Positions 46,328-54,206 of a DNA stretch of 64,000 nt are shown piece after piece. The position numbers were made by a program, and so were the translations under genes. The DNA comes from Pseudodesulfovibrio hydrargyri (GTDB taxonomy: Bacteria; Desulfobacterota; Desulfovibrionia; Desulfovibrionales; Desulfovibrionaceae). Location of the stretch: NCBI RefSeq assembly GCF_001874525.1, contig NZ_LKAQ01000004.1:1877548-1941547 (forward strand). The letters are read 5' to 3'. Position 1 is the stretch's first letter. Every line of letters begins with the position of its first letter. The notes under the pieces were generated by a model, which had not been told where the DNA came from, did not search any database, and saw only the letters and a program-made list of their open reading frames with translations.

Positions 46328-46756
46328 ATGCTGTTTACACCCACAGTCATCAGGAACCTGCTCAAGAAGCCCGCCACCCGGAACTATCCCTTCGAGGTGC
46401 GCGAGCCGTTTCCCAACTACCGGGGCGAGCTGGTCATCGACATCGACAAGTGCATCTTCTGCGGCATGTGCTCCCGCAAATGTCCCAGCCAGTGCATCAC
46501 CGTGGACAAGGACGCCGGAACCTGGCAGTGCGACCCGCACGCCTGCGTCTACTGCGGCCTGTGCCGGGACAACTGCCCGACCAAGTGCCTGTCCATGAAA
46601 GATACGCACCGCAAGCCGGTCACCGAAAAGGTCGTCTGGATCGAGCAGGGCAATCCGCCCAAACCGAAAAAGAAGACCGCCGCCCCCAAGGCCGAGGCCA
46701 AAGCCGAGCCCGAGGAAAAGGCCGAGGCGAAAGCGGACAAAAAGGAAGAGAAGTAG
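46328..46756 (+). CDS. echF: Ech hydrogenase ferredoxin-like subunit EchF (NuoI-like)
   Basis: A 142-residue protein with two 4Fe-4S motifs (CIFCGMCSRKCPSQC and CVYCGLCRDNCPTKC) that receive electrons from ferredoxin. After about residue 105 it carries a Lys/Ala/Glu/Pro-rich tail (KPKKKTAAPKAEAKAE then PEEKAEAKADKKEEK), probably disordered. AGGAGG precedes the ATG at 46328. It is the last gene of the operon and is followed by a terminator 31 bases after its stop. Confidence 0.96.
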   Translation: MLFTPTVIRNLLKKPATRNYPFEVREPFPNYRGELVIDIDKCIFCGMCSRKCPSQCITVDKDAGTWQCDPHACVYCGLCRDNCPTKCLSMKDTHRKPVTEKVVWIEQGNPPKPKKKTAAPKAEAKAEPEEKAEAKADKKEEK

Positions 46757-46787
46757 GCCGCGTTCCGCTCCCTGCGATCGATAAGAA

Positions 46788-46820
46788 AAGCCCCGGCTCG
46801 TACGAGCCGGGGCTTATTTT
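46788..46820. terminator. Terminator after echF
   Basis: AAGCCCCGGCTCG and its complement CGAGCCGGGGCTT with a 2-base loop, followed by ATTTTATT. It lies between convergent echF and the lipoprotein gene and can serve both. The same core recurs at 49190-49215. Confidence 0.9.
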
Positions 46821-48210
46821 ATTCGGAAGTTGTTGGCTTCTCCTTGCCTGCGATGGTTTTGAATTCGGCCTTGAACCCTTTGACGGCTCCTACGATCTCT
46901 TCTCCCACGGTTGTGATCTTGCTTTTTCCCGAAGCGCCCTCCAGCTTCGCCTTCAGCGCCTCCAACTTGGCAATCAGGCGTTTTTTGGCCGTGTCGTAGT
47001 CGCTCTTGAGCATGTCCAGCCGAGCTTTGGCCGCAACATTCGAGGATAGGGCTCCGGTATTGCCGGGGCCGGCCGGTGCGGTGTTGTCGAGGTCCAAATC
47101 TATTCCCGCGTACTTGCCCGCTATACTGATGGCCGTATTGGTCACGGCCCTGCTGATCATCAACTGGCTCGCTATCATGTCGGAAGGGTCGCCATGCACT
47201 TGCTGGATTCGATTCATCAGGGGCGTGTCCTGAACAATGATGATCTCGGCCTTGCCCTGGGCACTGGCCCAGGTCTTGTCTCTCATGAGCTTCCAGTTTT
47301 TGGGGTCCTCATCACTGATGACCTTTTTCCAGACAGGGTCGGATGGGTCCTGCATCCGGTAGATTTGAGTGTTCTGGATGTTGACCGTGCGCGTGAGTCG
47401 CGTCAGGGTTTCCGTCCCAAGGTCGGACGCTGCCACCTGTAACGGCGCAGTCCCTTCCCAGCGGGCCGTCATCTGTTCGAAAATTTTGTCTGGCGGGGTA
47501 TCATCTAATAGGTAATTGCGATTGATCTTTCTAACTGTTTCTACGAGTTGGGAATAGGCGCCGACCGATTTGTCTTGTTCCAGGGCATGAGTCGTGATGG
47601 ACTTAATATTTTCGGTGAAATACTTCTCGTATTCCGTCCCAAGGTTGCCGCCCAATTCTTCCAGCTGTCCCTTTATGTTGAATAACCCGTTGACAATGAC
47701 TTGGGATCTGTCCGCCAAGGTCGCCGTGAGAGTCTCGGGTGGAACTTTTTCAAGGTTCTGCCTGTAGTTTTCAACGTTCGTTTCAACAAGAGCGATGGCC
47801 TTCGTGAGCAAATCGTACCTGGCATCGAGTGCTTCGATAAAAACTTTCTTCCGTCTTGGTTGCAAGCCACCGGGACTTTTGTAAATGGCACAGGATGTGT
47901 CCGTTTTTTCTTGGACCGCATCCTTCTTTTTGCTGGCGGCCTGTTTTTTGACCAGACATTGCAGCCAGAGAAGCTCCAGGAGATCGTCCGCCAGCTCTGT
48001 CCGACGCTGTTTTATCTCCTCGGCCTGCCCTTTGTAGTTGTCCAGGAGACTCCGGACCTTAAGCAGATCATATTCGTCCATGGGGACAGGCCGTTCGGGC
48101 TCGTTTGTTTCTCCGGTGTACATAGACAGCTGAAGAGTCATGCTGGCCGTGCTGCAGCCGAAGCCGAGAAGGGCCAGGGAGGCGATCAGGAATATTCTTA
48201 ATCCGTTCAT
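46819..48210 (-). CDS. Lipoprotein of unknown function, AT-richer than neighbours
   Basis: A 463-residue exported protein with a lipobox (LLGFGC, Cys19). The mature part is long, helical and charged (NLGTEYEKYFTENIKSITTH, KRLIAKLEALKAKLEGASG), with coiled-coil stretches and no domain I recognise. It contains a short Asp-rich segment near GIDLDLDN. AAGGAGG precedes the ATG. Base composition is visibly lower in GC than the flanking ech and fmdE regions. It is downstream of a second lipoprotein gene, likely in one operon, so the two may form an envelope complex. Confidence 0.75.
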   Translation of the reverse strand: MNGLRIFLIASLALLGFGCSTASMTLQLSMYTGETNEPERPVPMDEYDLLKVRSLLDNYKGQAEEIKQRRTELADDLLELLWLQCLVKKQAASKKKDAVQEKTDTSCAIYKSPGGLQPRRKKVFIEALDARYDLLTKAIALVETNVENYRQNLEKVPPETLTATLADRSQVIVNGLFNIKGQLEELGGNLGTEYEKYFTENIKSITTHALEQDKSVGAYSQLVETVRKINRNYLLDDTPPDKIFEQMTARWEGTAPLQVAASDLGTETLTRLTRTVNIQNTQIYRMQDPSDPVWKKVISDEDPKNWKLMRDKTWASAQGKAEIIIVQDTPLMNRIQQVHGDPSDMIASQLMISRAVTNTAISIAGKYAGIDLDLDNTAPAGPGNTGALSSNVAAKARLDMLKSDYDTAKKRLIAKLEALKAKLEGASGKSKITTVGEEIVGAVKGFKAEFKTIAGKEKPTTSE

Positions 48211-48223
48211 TTCGCACCTCCTT

Positions 48224-49015
48224 CTAGGGCATGCTCTGGAGCATTTCGATGAGTTTGGTCATTTCACTGATGGTGGCTTTTTGGGAAGCGGTGTCAGTGG
48301 GGGGGCTGGTGGCGAGGGCGTCAAGCTCACCTTCGATAAGGTGCCCGTAATTGCGAGTGGCATGCATGGAGGCCATGAGGGTTCCATGCTCCCCGAGGGC
48401 CTGGGCATTGAAGAGATCGGAGAGTTGATTGATATTCAGCGCCGCTTCGGTGGATTGGGTGAAGTTGTTGATGGCGTTGAGTACCTTGGTCGGGTCGGAT
48501 GACAACAGGAAGACCATCTTTTCGTCCGCGTGTCGCATTACAATGCCTTCGGTTGGCTGGTATTCGATATAGCACATGCCTTCGCGCTGAAAGTTCTCCG
48601 TGGTGGGGTAGGACAGAACAAGGCGCAGCGTGTCGAGCGTTTTCTGCCGGTCCTTCGGGTCGCTTGCTGGATTTGCGGCTATTTTGAGCCATTCCTTGTA
48701 GGCGGCGAGCACCTTCTTGTCGATCTCCTGTTCTATGGCGATGCGGGTTTTCAGGTCCTTGAGAATCTGGTCGGCATTGACGGCACCGGTAAGGCTGTCA
48801 ACGCTGGCCCGGGGGTACCATCCCGAGGCGTATTTGCCTTCGGTCAATTGTGCGTTCGCTTTGATGTCCAATCGATAGACGCTGACCTCCCCAGAGGGGT
48901 TGTAGGCTGCGTAGTACCGTGATTCCTGTACATCAATTCCGCACCCCATAAGGCTCAGGGCGAGCACGGCCAGTAAGAGCAGGGCCGGATAAATGGGTCT
49001 GTCCGTCATTCGCAT
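48224..49015 (-). CDS. Lipoprotein of unknown function, first of the pair
   Basis: A 263-residue protein with an N-terminal hydrophobic stretch ending in lipobox LSLMGC. The mature part has a tyrosine-rich start (SRYYAAYNPSGEVSVYRLDI) and a helical remainder. The in-frame TTG at 49021 is possible, but GGAGG lies six bases before ATG 49015, which is chosen. It precedes the 463-residue lipoprotein with a 13-base gap and shares its lower GC. No family recognised. Confidence 0.75.
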   Translation of the reverse strand: MRMTDRPIYPALLLLAVLALSLMGCGIDVQESRYYAAYNPSGEVSVYRLDIKANAQLTEGKYASGWYPRASVDSLTGAVNADQILKDLKTRIAIEQEIDKKVLAAYKEWLKIAANPASDPKDRQKTLDTLRLVLSYPTTENFQREGMCYIEYQPTEGIVMRHADEKMVFLLSSDPTKVLNAINNFTQSTEAALNINQLSDLFNAQALGEHGTLMASMHATRNYGHLIEGELDALATSPPTDTASQKATISEMTKLIEMLQSMP

Positions 49016-49189
49016 TACCAACCTCCTTGGTATATAAATTGATTAAACTTTATAGAGTATAGATATGAATATATGCGCACTGTTGCCCATGATCTGTTTT
49101 CTGTCAATGCGGGTTTACATTTTTAACAAAAGAAAGTGGTCGGGCGGGTCAAGTGCACGTCGGCGTATTCTCGGGACGGGCGAAAGCAA

Positions 49190-49215
49190 AGCCCCGGCTC
49201 GTTCGAGCCGGGGCT
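49190..49215 (-). terminator. Terminator after the fmdE-type gene
   Basis: AGCCCCGGCTCG and CGAGCCGGGGCT with a 2-base loop, read leftward into TTTGCTTT. Same 12-base arms as the terminator after echF. Confidence 0.85.
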
Positions 49216-49255
49216 GCATGCATTCAAGCAGTGGGGCGGTTGCCGGAAGCGGGGG

Positions 49256-49795
49256 TCACAGCTTCTGGTCGATGTCCCTGAAGCAGGGGATGCAGTAGGT
49301 CTTGCCGCCATAGCGGCGGGTGCGGGATTCCATGGTCATTTCGCCGCATTGTTCGCAGCGCAGGCTTTGCAGCACGGCGGCGGGGCGGGGCGCGGGGCAG
49401 TCGAGGGGGGTGACGGCGAACATGTCGTCCAGGGGCAGGGCCATGAAGCGTTCGATGCCCGCTTCCCGGGTCTCTCCGGGGCGGCCCATGGCGGAATCCC
49501 GGAGCACGGCGCGGAACCCCTTGCCGGACGTGCGGTCGAAGAAGGTGAAGGCGCGCTTGCCGTAGTCGCGGTGGATGAAGTTGCCCTTGCCCAGGGTGCA
49601 GTCGGTCAAAAACTGGATGGCGTCCACGCCGCACATGTCGGTCTCTGCCACGGCGACCAGGTCCAGGGCGTCCAGGTCGCCGAGTTCGCGCCGGGCCAGT
49701 TCCACGGCGCGGACGCCGATGGTCAGGCCGGGGCAGTGGTGGCCGTGGAAGGCGATGGCCGCGTCGATCCTATCCTGGGGAATGGAGCAGGGCAT
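49256..49795 (-). CDS. FmdE-family protein with zinc ribbon
   Basis: A 179-residue cytoplasmic protein of the FmdE family (formylmethanofuran dehydrogenase subunit E-like). The domain opens HGHHCPGLTIGVRAVELAR, with a conserved Cys and His set; later CGVDAIQFLTDCTLGKGN is family-typical. A C-terminal zinc ribbon (CEQC and YCIPC) follows. In sulfate reducers such proteins are often placed next to molybdenum/tungsten- or iron-type ABC importers; here it follows such an importer by 23 bases. AAGGAG precedes the ATG. The exact role is unknown, probably metal handling. Confidence 0.85.
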   Translation of the reverse strand: MPCSIPQDRIDAAIAFHGHHCPGLTIGVRAVELARRELGDLDALDLVAVAETDMCGVDAIQFLTDCTLGKGNFIHRDYGKRAFTFFDRTSGKGFRAVLRDSAMGRPGETREAGIERFMALPLDDMFAVTPLDCPAPRPAAVLQSLRCEQCGEMTMESRTRRYGGKTYCIPCFRDIDQKL

Positions 49796-49818
49796 GGGGA
49801 TTCTCCTTTTGTTCGGGG

Positions 49819-50574
49819 CTAGGCGGCCGGGACCACCATGGGGTGGCCCTGGACGTGGTGAATGTGCACGGGCAGGCCGTAGACCTCCTCGACCACGGCC
49901 GAGGTGACCTCGCAGGCCGGGCCGGAGGAGTGGATGCGTCCATCCTTGAGGAACAGGACCTGGTCCGCGTAGCGCAGGGCGGTGTTCAGGTCGTGCATGG
50001 TCATGATCGCGGCGATGCGGTGTTCGTCCACCACCCGGCGGAGCATGGTCAGGATGTCCACTTGGCTCTTGAGGTCCAGGCTGGAGGTGGGCTCGTCCAG
50101 GAGCATGAGGCGCGGTTCCTGGACCAGGGCGCGGGCGATGGCCACCTTTTGCAGCTCGCCGCCGGACAGGCGGTCGATGTGGCGCAGGGCGAGGTGGGTC
50201 ATGTGCAGCCGTTTCAGGGCGGAGTCGACCATCTTGAGGTCCTTTTCGCCCACCCGCCAGACGATGTGCGGCTTGCGGCCCATGAGCACGGCGTCGAACA
50301 CGGTCAGCCGGGCGGCCTCGTTGCGCTGGGCCACGTAGCCGATGCCCAGCGCGATCTCGTGCGGTCGCATCCTGAGCACGTCGCGGTCCTCGACCATGAC
50401 CTTGCCCGCGCTTGGGGCGTGGATGGCGTTGATGCACTTGAGCAGGGTGGTCTTGCCCACGCCGTTGGGGCCGAGGATGGCCATGAGTTCTCCGCCGTCC
50501 AGGTTGAACCGCACGTCCCGGAGGACGCGGGTGCCGTTGTAGGCGAAGTCGAGATCGGTGACCGAAAGGATCAT
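49819..50574 (-). CDS. Metal-chelate type ABC transporter ATP-binding protein
   Basis: A 251-residue ATPase of the FepC/BtuD group. Walker A (GPNGVGKTT), the signature LSGGELQKVAIARAL, Walker B (LMLLDEP) and the switch His (TMHDLN) are all present. It powers the importer formed with the FecCD-type permease. The start overlaps the permease stop (ATGA) and AAGGGGG lies upstream. Confidence 0.95.
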   Translation of the reverse strand: MILSVTDLDFAYNGTRVLRDVRFNLDGGELMAILGPNGVGKTTLLKCINAIHAPSAGKVMVEDRDVLRMRPHEIALGIGYVAQRNEAARLTVFDAVLMGRKPHIVWRVGEKDLKMVDSALKRLHMTHLALRHIDRLSGGELQKVAIARALVQEPRLMLLDEPTSSLDLKSQVDILTMLRRVVDEHRIAAIMTMHDLNTALRYADQVLFLKDGRIHSSGPACEVTSAVVEEVYGLPVHIHHVQGHPMVVPAA

Positions 50575-51641
50575 CGCCGCTGCCCCCTTATGATGAGATA
50601 GATGAAGACCGGCGCGCCCATGAACGCGGTCAGGACCGAGACCGGCAGCATGTGCGGGGCCAGGACCAGCCGGGCGGCGGTGTCCGAGACGAGCAGGAGC
50701 AGGCCGCCCGCCAGGATGGAGCCCGGCAGCAGGAAGCGGTGGTCCGAGCCGATGACCCGGCGGACCATGTGCGGGACCACCAGGCCGACGAAGCCGATGA
50801 TGCCCAGGAAGGCGATGACCACGGCCGTGAGCAGGGAGGCGAGCAGCATGCCGAAGAGCCGGACCCGGTCCACGCGCACGCCCAACCCCTGGGCGGTCTC
50901 GTCGCCCGCGTCGATGGCGTTGTAGTTCCAGCCGTTGGCCAGGAAATAGAGGGAGGTGACGAGGGTCACTCCGGCCATGACTCCCAACTCGGTCCAGGAG
51001 GCCCGGGCCGTGTCGCCGAAGGTCCAGAAGACCATGGCCGCCAGCTGCACGTCGTCGGCGAAGAATTGCAGGAACATGGTCCCGGCGGTGAACAGCGCGC
51101 CCAGCGCCACGCCGGTCAGGATCATGATCTCGGGCGAGGACCCGCGCAGCCGGGAGACCCCGACGATGACCCCGGCCGCGGCCAGGCTGAAGACGAAGGC
51201 CACGCCCGTGGTCAGGTACGGGTTGGTGACGTTCACTGCGTCCGCGTTGCTGGAGCCCATGATCCCGCCGCCCAGGACCATCACGGAAAGGGCCGCGCCG
51301 AAGGCCGCCGCGTGGGAGATGCCCAGGGTGAAGGGCGAGCCGAGCGGGTTGCGCAGGATGGACTGCATGACCGCCCCGGCCACGGCCAGCCCGGCCCCGG
51401 CCACGATGGACGCCAGGGCCTGGGGCAGACGGATGTTCCAGACGATCACGTCGAACCGCTTGGACACGGCCCAGCCCATGAGGGTCCTGGCCACGTCCGC
51501 CACCGGGATGTTGGCCGCGCCCAGGGAGATGGAGACCACCAGGGCCGCGGCCAGCAGCCCGCCGGTCAGGCAGACCACGACGAGCTTGACGCCGATGTAC
51601 CGCCGGTATTCGGCCGGGACCTGGCCATCGGAGAAGTGCAT
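50571..51641 (-). CDS. Metal-chelate type ABC transporter permease (FecCD/BtuC family)
   Basis: A 356-residue membrane protein with ten predicted helices, the FecCD layout. Blocks RLPQALASIVAGAGLAVAG, MQSILRNPLGSPFTLGISHA and GFVGLVVPHMVRRVIGSDHR are diagnostic. It forms the channel for iron-siderophore, haem, cobalamin or molybdate-type substrates; the sequence does not say which. It sits in the order binding protein, permease, ATPase, with overlapping or abutting codons throughout. Confidence 0.95.
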   Translation of the reverse strand: MHFSDGQVPAEYRRYIGVKLVVVCLTGGLLAAALVVSISLGAANIPVADVARTLMGWAVSKRFDVIVWNIRLPQALASIVAGAGLAVAGAVMQSILRNPLGSPFTLGISHAAAFGAALSVMVLGGGIMGSSNADAVNVTNPYLTTGVAFVFSLAAAGVIVGVSRLRGSSPEIMILTGVALGALFTAGTMFLQFFADDVQLAAMVFWTFGDTARASWTELGVMAGVTLVTSLYFLANGWNYNAIDAGDETAQGLGVRVDRVRLFGMLLASLLTAVVIAFLGIIGFVGLVVPHMVRRVIGSDHRFLLPGSILAGGLLLLVSDTAARLVLAPHMLPVSVLTAFMGAPVFIYLIIRGQRR

Positions 51642-52748
51642 CTAATTCACCGGGACCGGCTTGAAGGCCATGCCGTGGAACAGGGCGTCCATGTCCTTGA
51701 AGACCGGCTTGCCCACCAGGAAGGTGTATATCTCGTCCGCCTTGGCCGCCGGGTCCACGTCCGAGAACCGGTCGGGGTAGAGAACCTTGCCGATGAAATA
51801 GGCGTCGGCCAGGATGGAGCCGAAATTCTGGGTGTACCAGTTGTACGGCAGCACGCCGTAGACGCGGCCTTCCTTCACGGCGGAGAGCATGCGGTAGGCC
51901 GGATCGGTGCGCAGTTCGAACAGCCCGCCCGCGTCGTCGCCCAGCTGCAGGGTGGCCAGGTCCAGGAAAAGCACGTCCGGGTTCCACTCGACGATCTTTT
52001 CCTTGGCGATGTCGGACTGGGCCAGGCTTTTGCCCGCCTTGCCCGCCTCATAGGCCAGGTTGATGGCGTTGACGAACTGGAACGGCGGATAGGCCGGTTC
52101 CGTGGACTGGAAGCCGTGCGGCCCCCGGAAGGCCACGCCGCCCAGATAGACCGTGGACCGTTCCTGGCCCGGCACGTTGCCCGTGCGGTGGCTCAGGTCG
52201 GCTATGAGCCCGTCGATGTACCCGATGACCTCCTCGGCGCGTTGTTCCCTGCCCATGGCCTGGGCCATGATGCGCAGGCTCTTGTACAGGGCGGGCCGCT
52301 TGTTGCCCAGGTTGCCGTAGTCGAGGACGACCACCGGGATGCCTGTCTTGTCCTGGAGCTCCTGGGGATCGTAGCCCATGGACGAGGTGTAGGTCTTGAA
52401 GATGACCTGGGGCTGTGGCTCCAGGGTCAGGATCAGTTCGGGATTGTCGTGTCCCCTGAACTCGCCGAATATGGGCATCTTCTTGAACTGCGGGTTGGCG
52501 ATGGCGTAGGGCCTGGCGTCGAATTTGCGGCGGCGGGCCTCGATATCGTCCACGGCCACGATGCGGTCCTGGGCACCGAGGTAGGTCAAAAGCCGCAGGC
52601 AGCCGGAGCCGGAGCAGATGGCCTGATCGATCGTGTCCGGGATGTCGTTCACTCGGCCGTTCGAGTCGGTCAGGGTGCGCGCCGCCCCGATGGCGGGCAC
52701 GGCCAGGAAGAAGATGAGAGCGACGCAAAGAAGACGATGCTTTTTCAT
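51642..52748 (-). CDS. Metal-chelate type ABC transporter binding protein
   Basis: A 368-residue periplasmic protein with a signal peptide (MKKHRLLCVALIFFLAVPAIG). It belongs to the cluster of class III binding proteins (FecB/BtuF type): RTLTDSNGRVNDIP, RIVAVDDIEARRRKFDARPY and PQVIFKTYTSSM, then a second lobe. It contains a CSGSGC motif unusual in this family and lacks the His/Tyr pattern of known siderophore binders, so the ligand is open. AAGGT lies before ATG 52748. First gene of the importer operon. Confidence 0.9.
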   Translation of the reverse strand: MKKHRLLCVALIFFLAVPAIGAARTLTDSNGRVNDIPDTIDQAICSGSGCLRLLTYLGAQDRIVAVDDIEARRRKFDARPYAIANPQFKKMPIFGEFRGHDNPELILTLEPQPQVIFKTYTSSMGYDPQELQDKTGIPVVVLDYGNLGNKRPALYKSLRIMAQAMGREQRAEEVIGYIDGLIADLSHRTGNVPGQERSTVYLGGVAFRGPHGFQSTEPAYPPFQFVNAINLAYEAGKAGKSLAQSDIAKEKIVEWNPDVLFLDLATLQLGDDAGGLFELRTDPAYRMLSAVKEGRVYGVLPYNWYTQNFGSILADAYFIGKVLYPDRFSDVDPAAKADEIYTFLVGKPVFKDMDALFHGMAFKPVPVN

Positions 52749-53132
52749 TTGAACACCTTGCATGGCATACGAAATGGTAATTGCAACCTATTGATTGCTA
52801 CGAATATATGAAATGTAACACCATAAACTTCCTAAATAAAACCGGGAAGGGCGTCAAGAGGGAAATGAAAACGGACTGTTGCGGTCCATTTTTGTCCGGG
52901 ACGGCCGCCGGAGAGGAAGGCCGCGATGGGGGAAAAGGTGATAAGGCTTTGGCTGGAGAGAGCGGGAGCGCCGTGTTATCATTGGGAACTGGACAGGTGC
53001 GTTTCGCGCTCGGGATCACTTGTTCGTCCGTGCCCGACGCCGAGTCCGCGCCCGGAGTGGGGCAGCCGCCCGGGGCCGGCGTGCCCGCGCCACTTGGCTT
53101 GGCCGGGGAAATTGCGTAATGTGCGTGTCCTT
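52749..53132. promoter_or_regulatory. Divergent region between the ABC importer and ispG
   Basis: A 384-base gap. The left 80 bases (about 52760-52850) are AT-rich and must hold the importer promoter; I saw no convincing Fur box or riboswitch. The right part is GC-rich with open frames that look non-coding. The ispG promoter should lie here. Confidence 0.4.
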
Positions 53133-54206
53133 ATGCAGCGGAAGCGGACAAGAACAGTGAACATCGGCGGCGTGGGCATCGGCGGGGACAACCCGGTCCG
53201 GGTCCAGTCCATGTGCAACACGGACACGCGCGACGTCCTGGCCACGGTGGCACAGATTCACCAACTGGCCGAGGCCGGGTGCGAGATCGTGCGCCTGGCC
53301 GTGCCCGACGAGGCGGCGGCCGCGAAGCTTGCGGCCATCCGCGAACAGTCGCCCGTGCCGCTCATCGCGGACATCCACTTCGACCACCGGCTGGCCCTGG
53401 CCGCGCTGGACGCGGGTTTCGACGGCCTGCGCATCAACCCGGGCAACATCGGGGATGAGGCCAAGGTGGACGCTGTTGTCCGGGCGGCCAAGGAGCGCTC
53501 CACGCCCATCCGCATTGGGGTCAACGGCGGATCGCTCGAAAAGGACCTGCTGAAACAATACGGCGGCCCCACGCCCGAGGCCATGGTCGAGTCCGGCCTG
53601 CGGCACGTGCGCATGCTCGAGGCGCGCGGTTTCCACGACATCAAGATTTCCCTCAAGACCTCGTCCGTGCTCAAGACCATGGCGGCCTACCGGCTCATGT
53701 CCGAACAGGTGGATTACCCGCTGCACATCGGCATCACCGAGGCGGGGACGCTCGTGCGCGGCGCGGTCAAGTCCTCGGTCGGGCTGGGCATCCTCCTGCA
53801 CGAAGGCATCGGCGACACCATGCGCGTGTCCCTGACCCACGATCCGGTGGCCGAGATCGGCGTGGCCTACGAAATCCTCCGCTCCCTGGGCTTGCGGGAA
53901 CGCGGCCCGGAGATTATATCCTGCCCTACCTGCGGGCGCACCGAGATCGGCCTGATCGAACTGGCCGAGCGGGTGGAGGCGGCGCTTCGGGGCGTGGAAG
54001 AGGTCTTTACCGTGGCCGTCATGGGCTGCGTGGTCAACGGTCCGGGCGAGGCCCGGGAGGCCGACATCGGCATCGCCGGAGGCCGGGACCTGGGCATCAT
54101 TTTCCGCAAGGGCGAGGTGGTCCGCAAGGTCCGGGGCAACGCCAACCTGCTGCCCGAATTCATGAAAGAAATCGATAAATTCCTGGAAGAAAGGAGAACC
54201 GACTAG
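53133..54206 (+). CDS. ispG: 4-hydroxy-3-methylbut-2-enyl diphosphate synthase
   Basis: A 357-residue iron-sulfur enzyme of the non-mevalonate isoprenoid pathway, converting MEcPP to HMBPP. The 4Fe-4S ligands are in SCPTCGRTEIGLIEL and MGCVVNGPGEA, both intact. The N-terminal TIM barrel begins VNIGGVGIGGDNPVRVQSM. ATG 53133 fits the usual start; a GTG at 53121 is possible, and no clear Shine-Dalgarno is seen for either. proS begins at the next base after its stop codon, so the two are coupled. Confidence 0.95.
   Translation: MQRKRTRTVNIGGVGIGGDNPVRVQSMCNTDTRDVLATVAQIHQLAEAGCEIVRLAVPDEAAAAKLAAIREQSPVPLIADIHFDHRLALAALDAGFDGLRINPGNIGDEAKVDAVVRAAKERSTPIRIGVNGGSLEKDLLKQYGGPTPEAMVESGLRHVRMLEARGFHDIKISLKTSSVLKTMAAYRLMSEQVDYPLHIGITEAGTLVRGAVKSSVGLGILLHEGIGDTMRVSLTHDPVAEIGVAYEILRSLGLRERGPEIISCPTCGRTEIGLIELAERVEAALRGVEEVFTVAVMGCVVNGPGEAREADIGIAGGRDLGIIFRKGEVVRKVRGNANLLPEFMKEIDKFLEERRTD

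Noticed and set aside
46788..49215. The matching hairpins as proof of a mobile element
   Set aside because: Both stand right after stop codons with T-rich flanks and work as terminators. The idea is kept only as a possibility in the findings.
52760..52860. A Fur box upstream of the ABC importer
   Set aside because: The region is AT-rich, but I found no adequate match to the GATAATGATAATCATTATC pattern.
52781..53119. A 112-codon frame between the importer and ispG
   Set aside because: No ribosome site, composition shifts midway, and no family resemblance; it spans the divergent promoter region.
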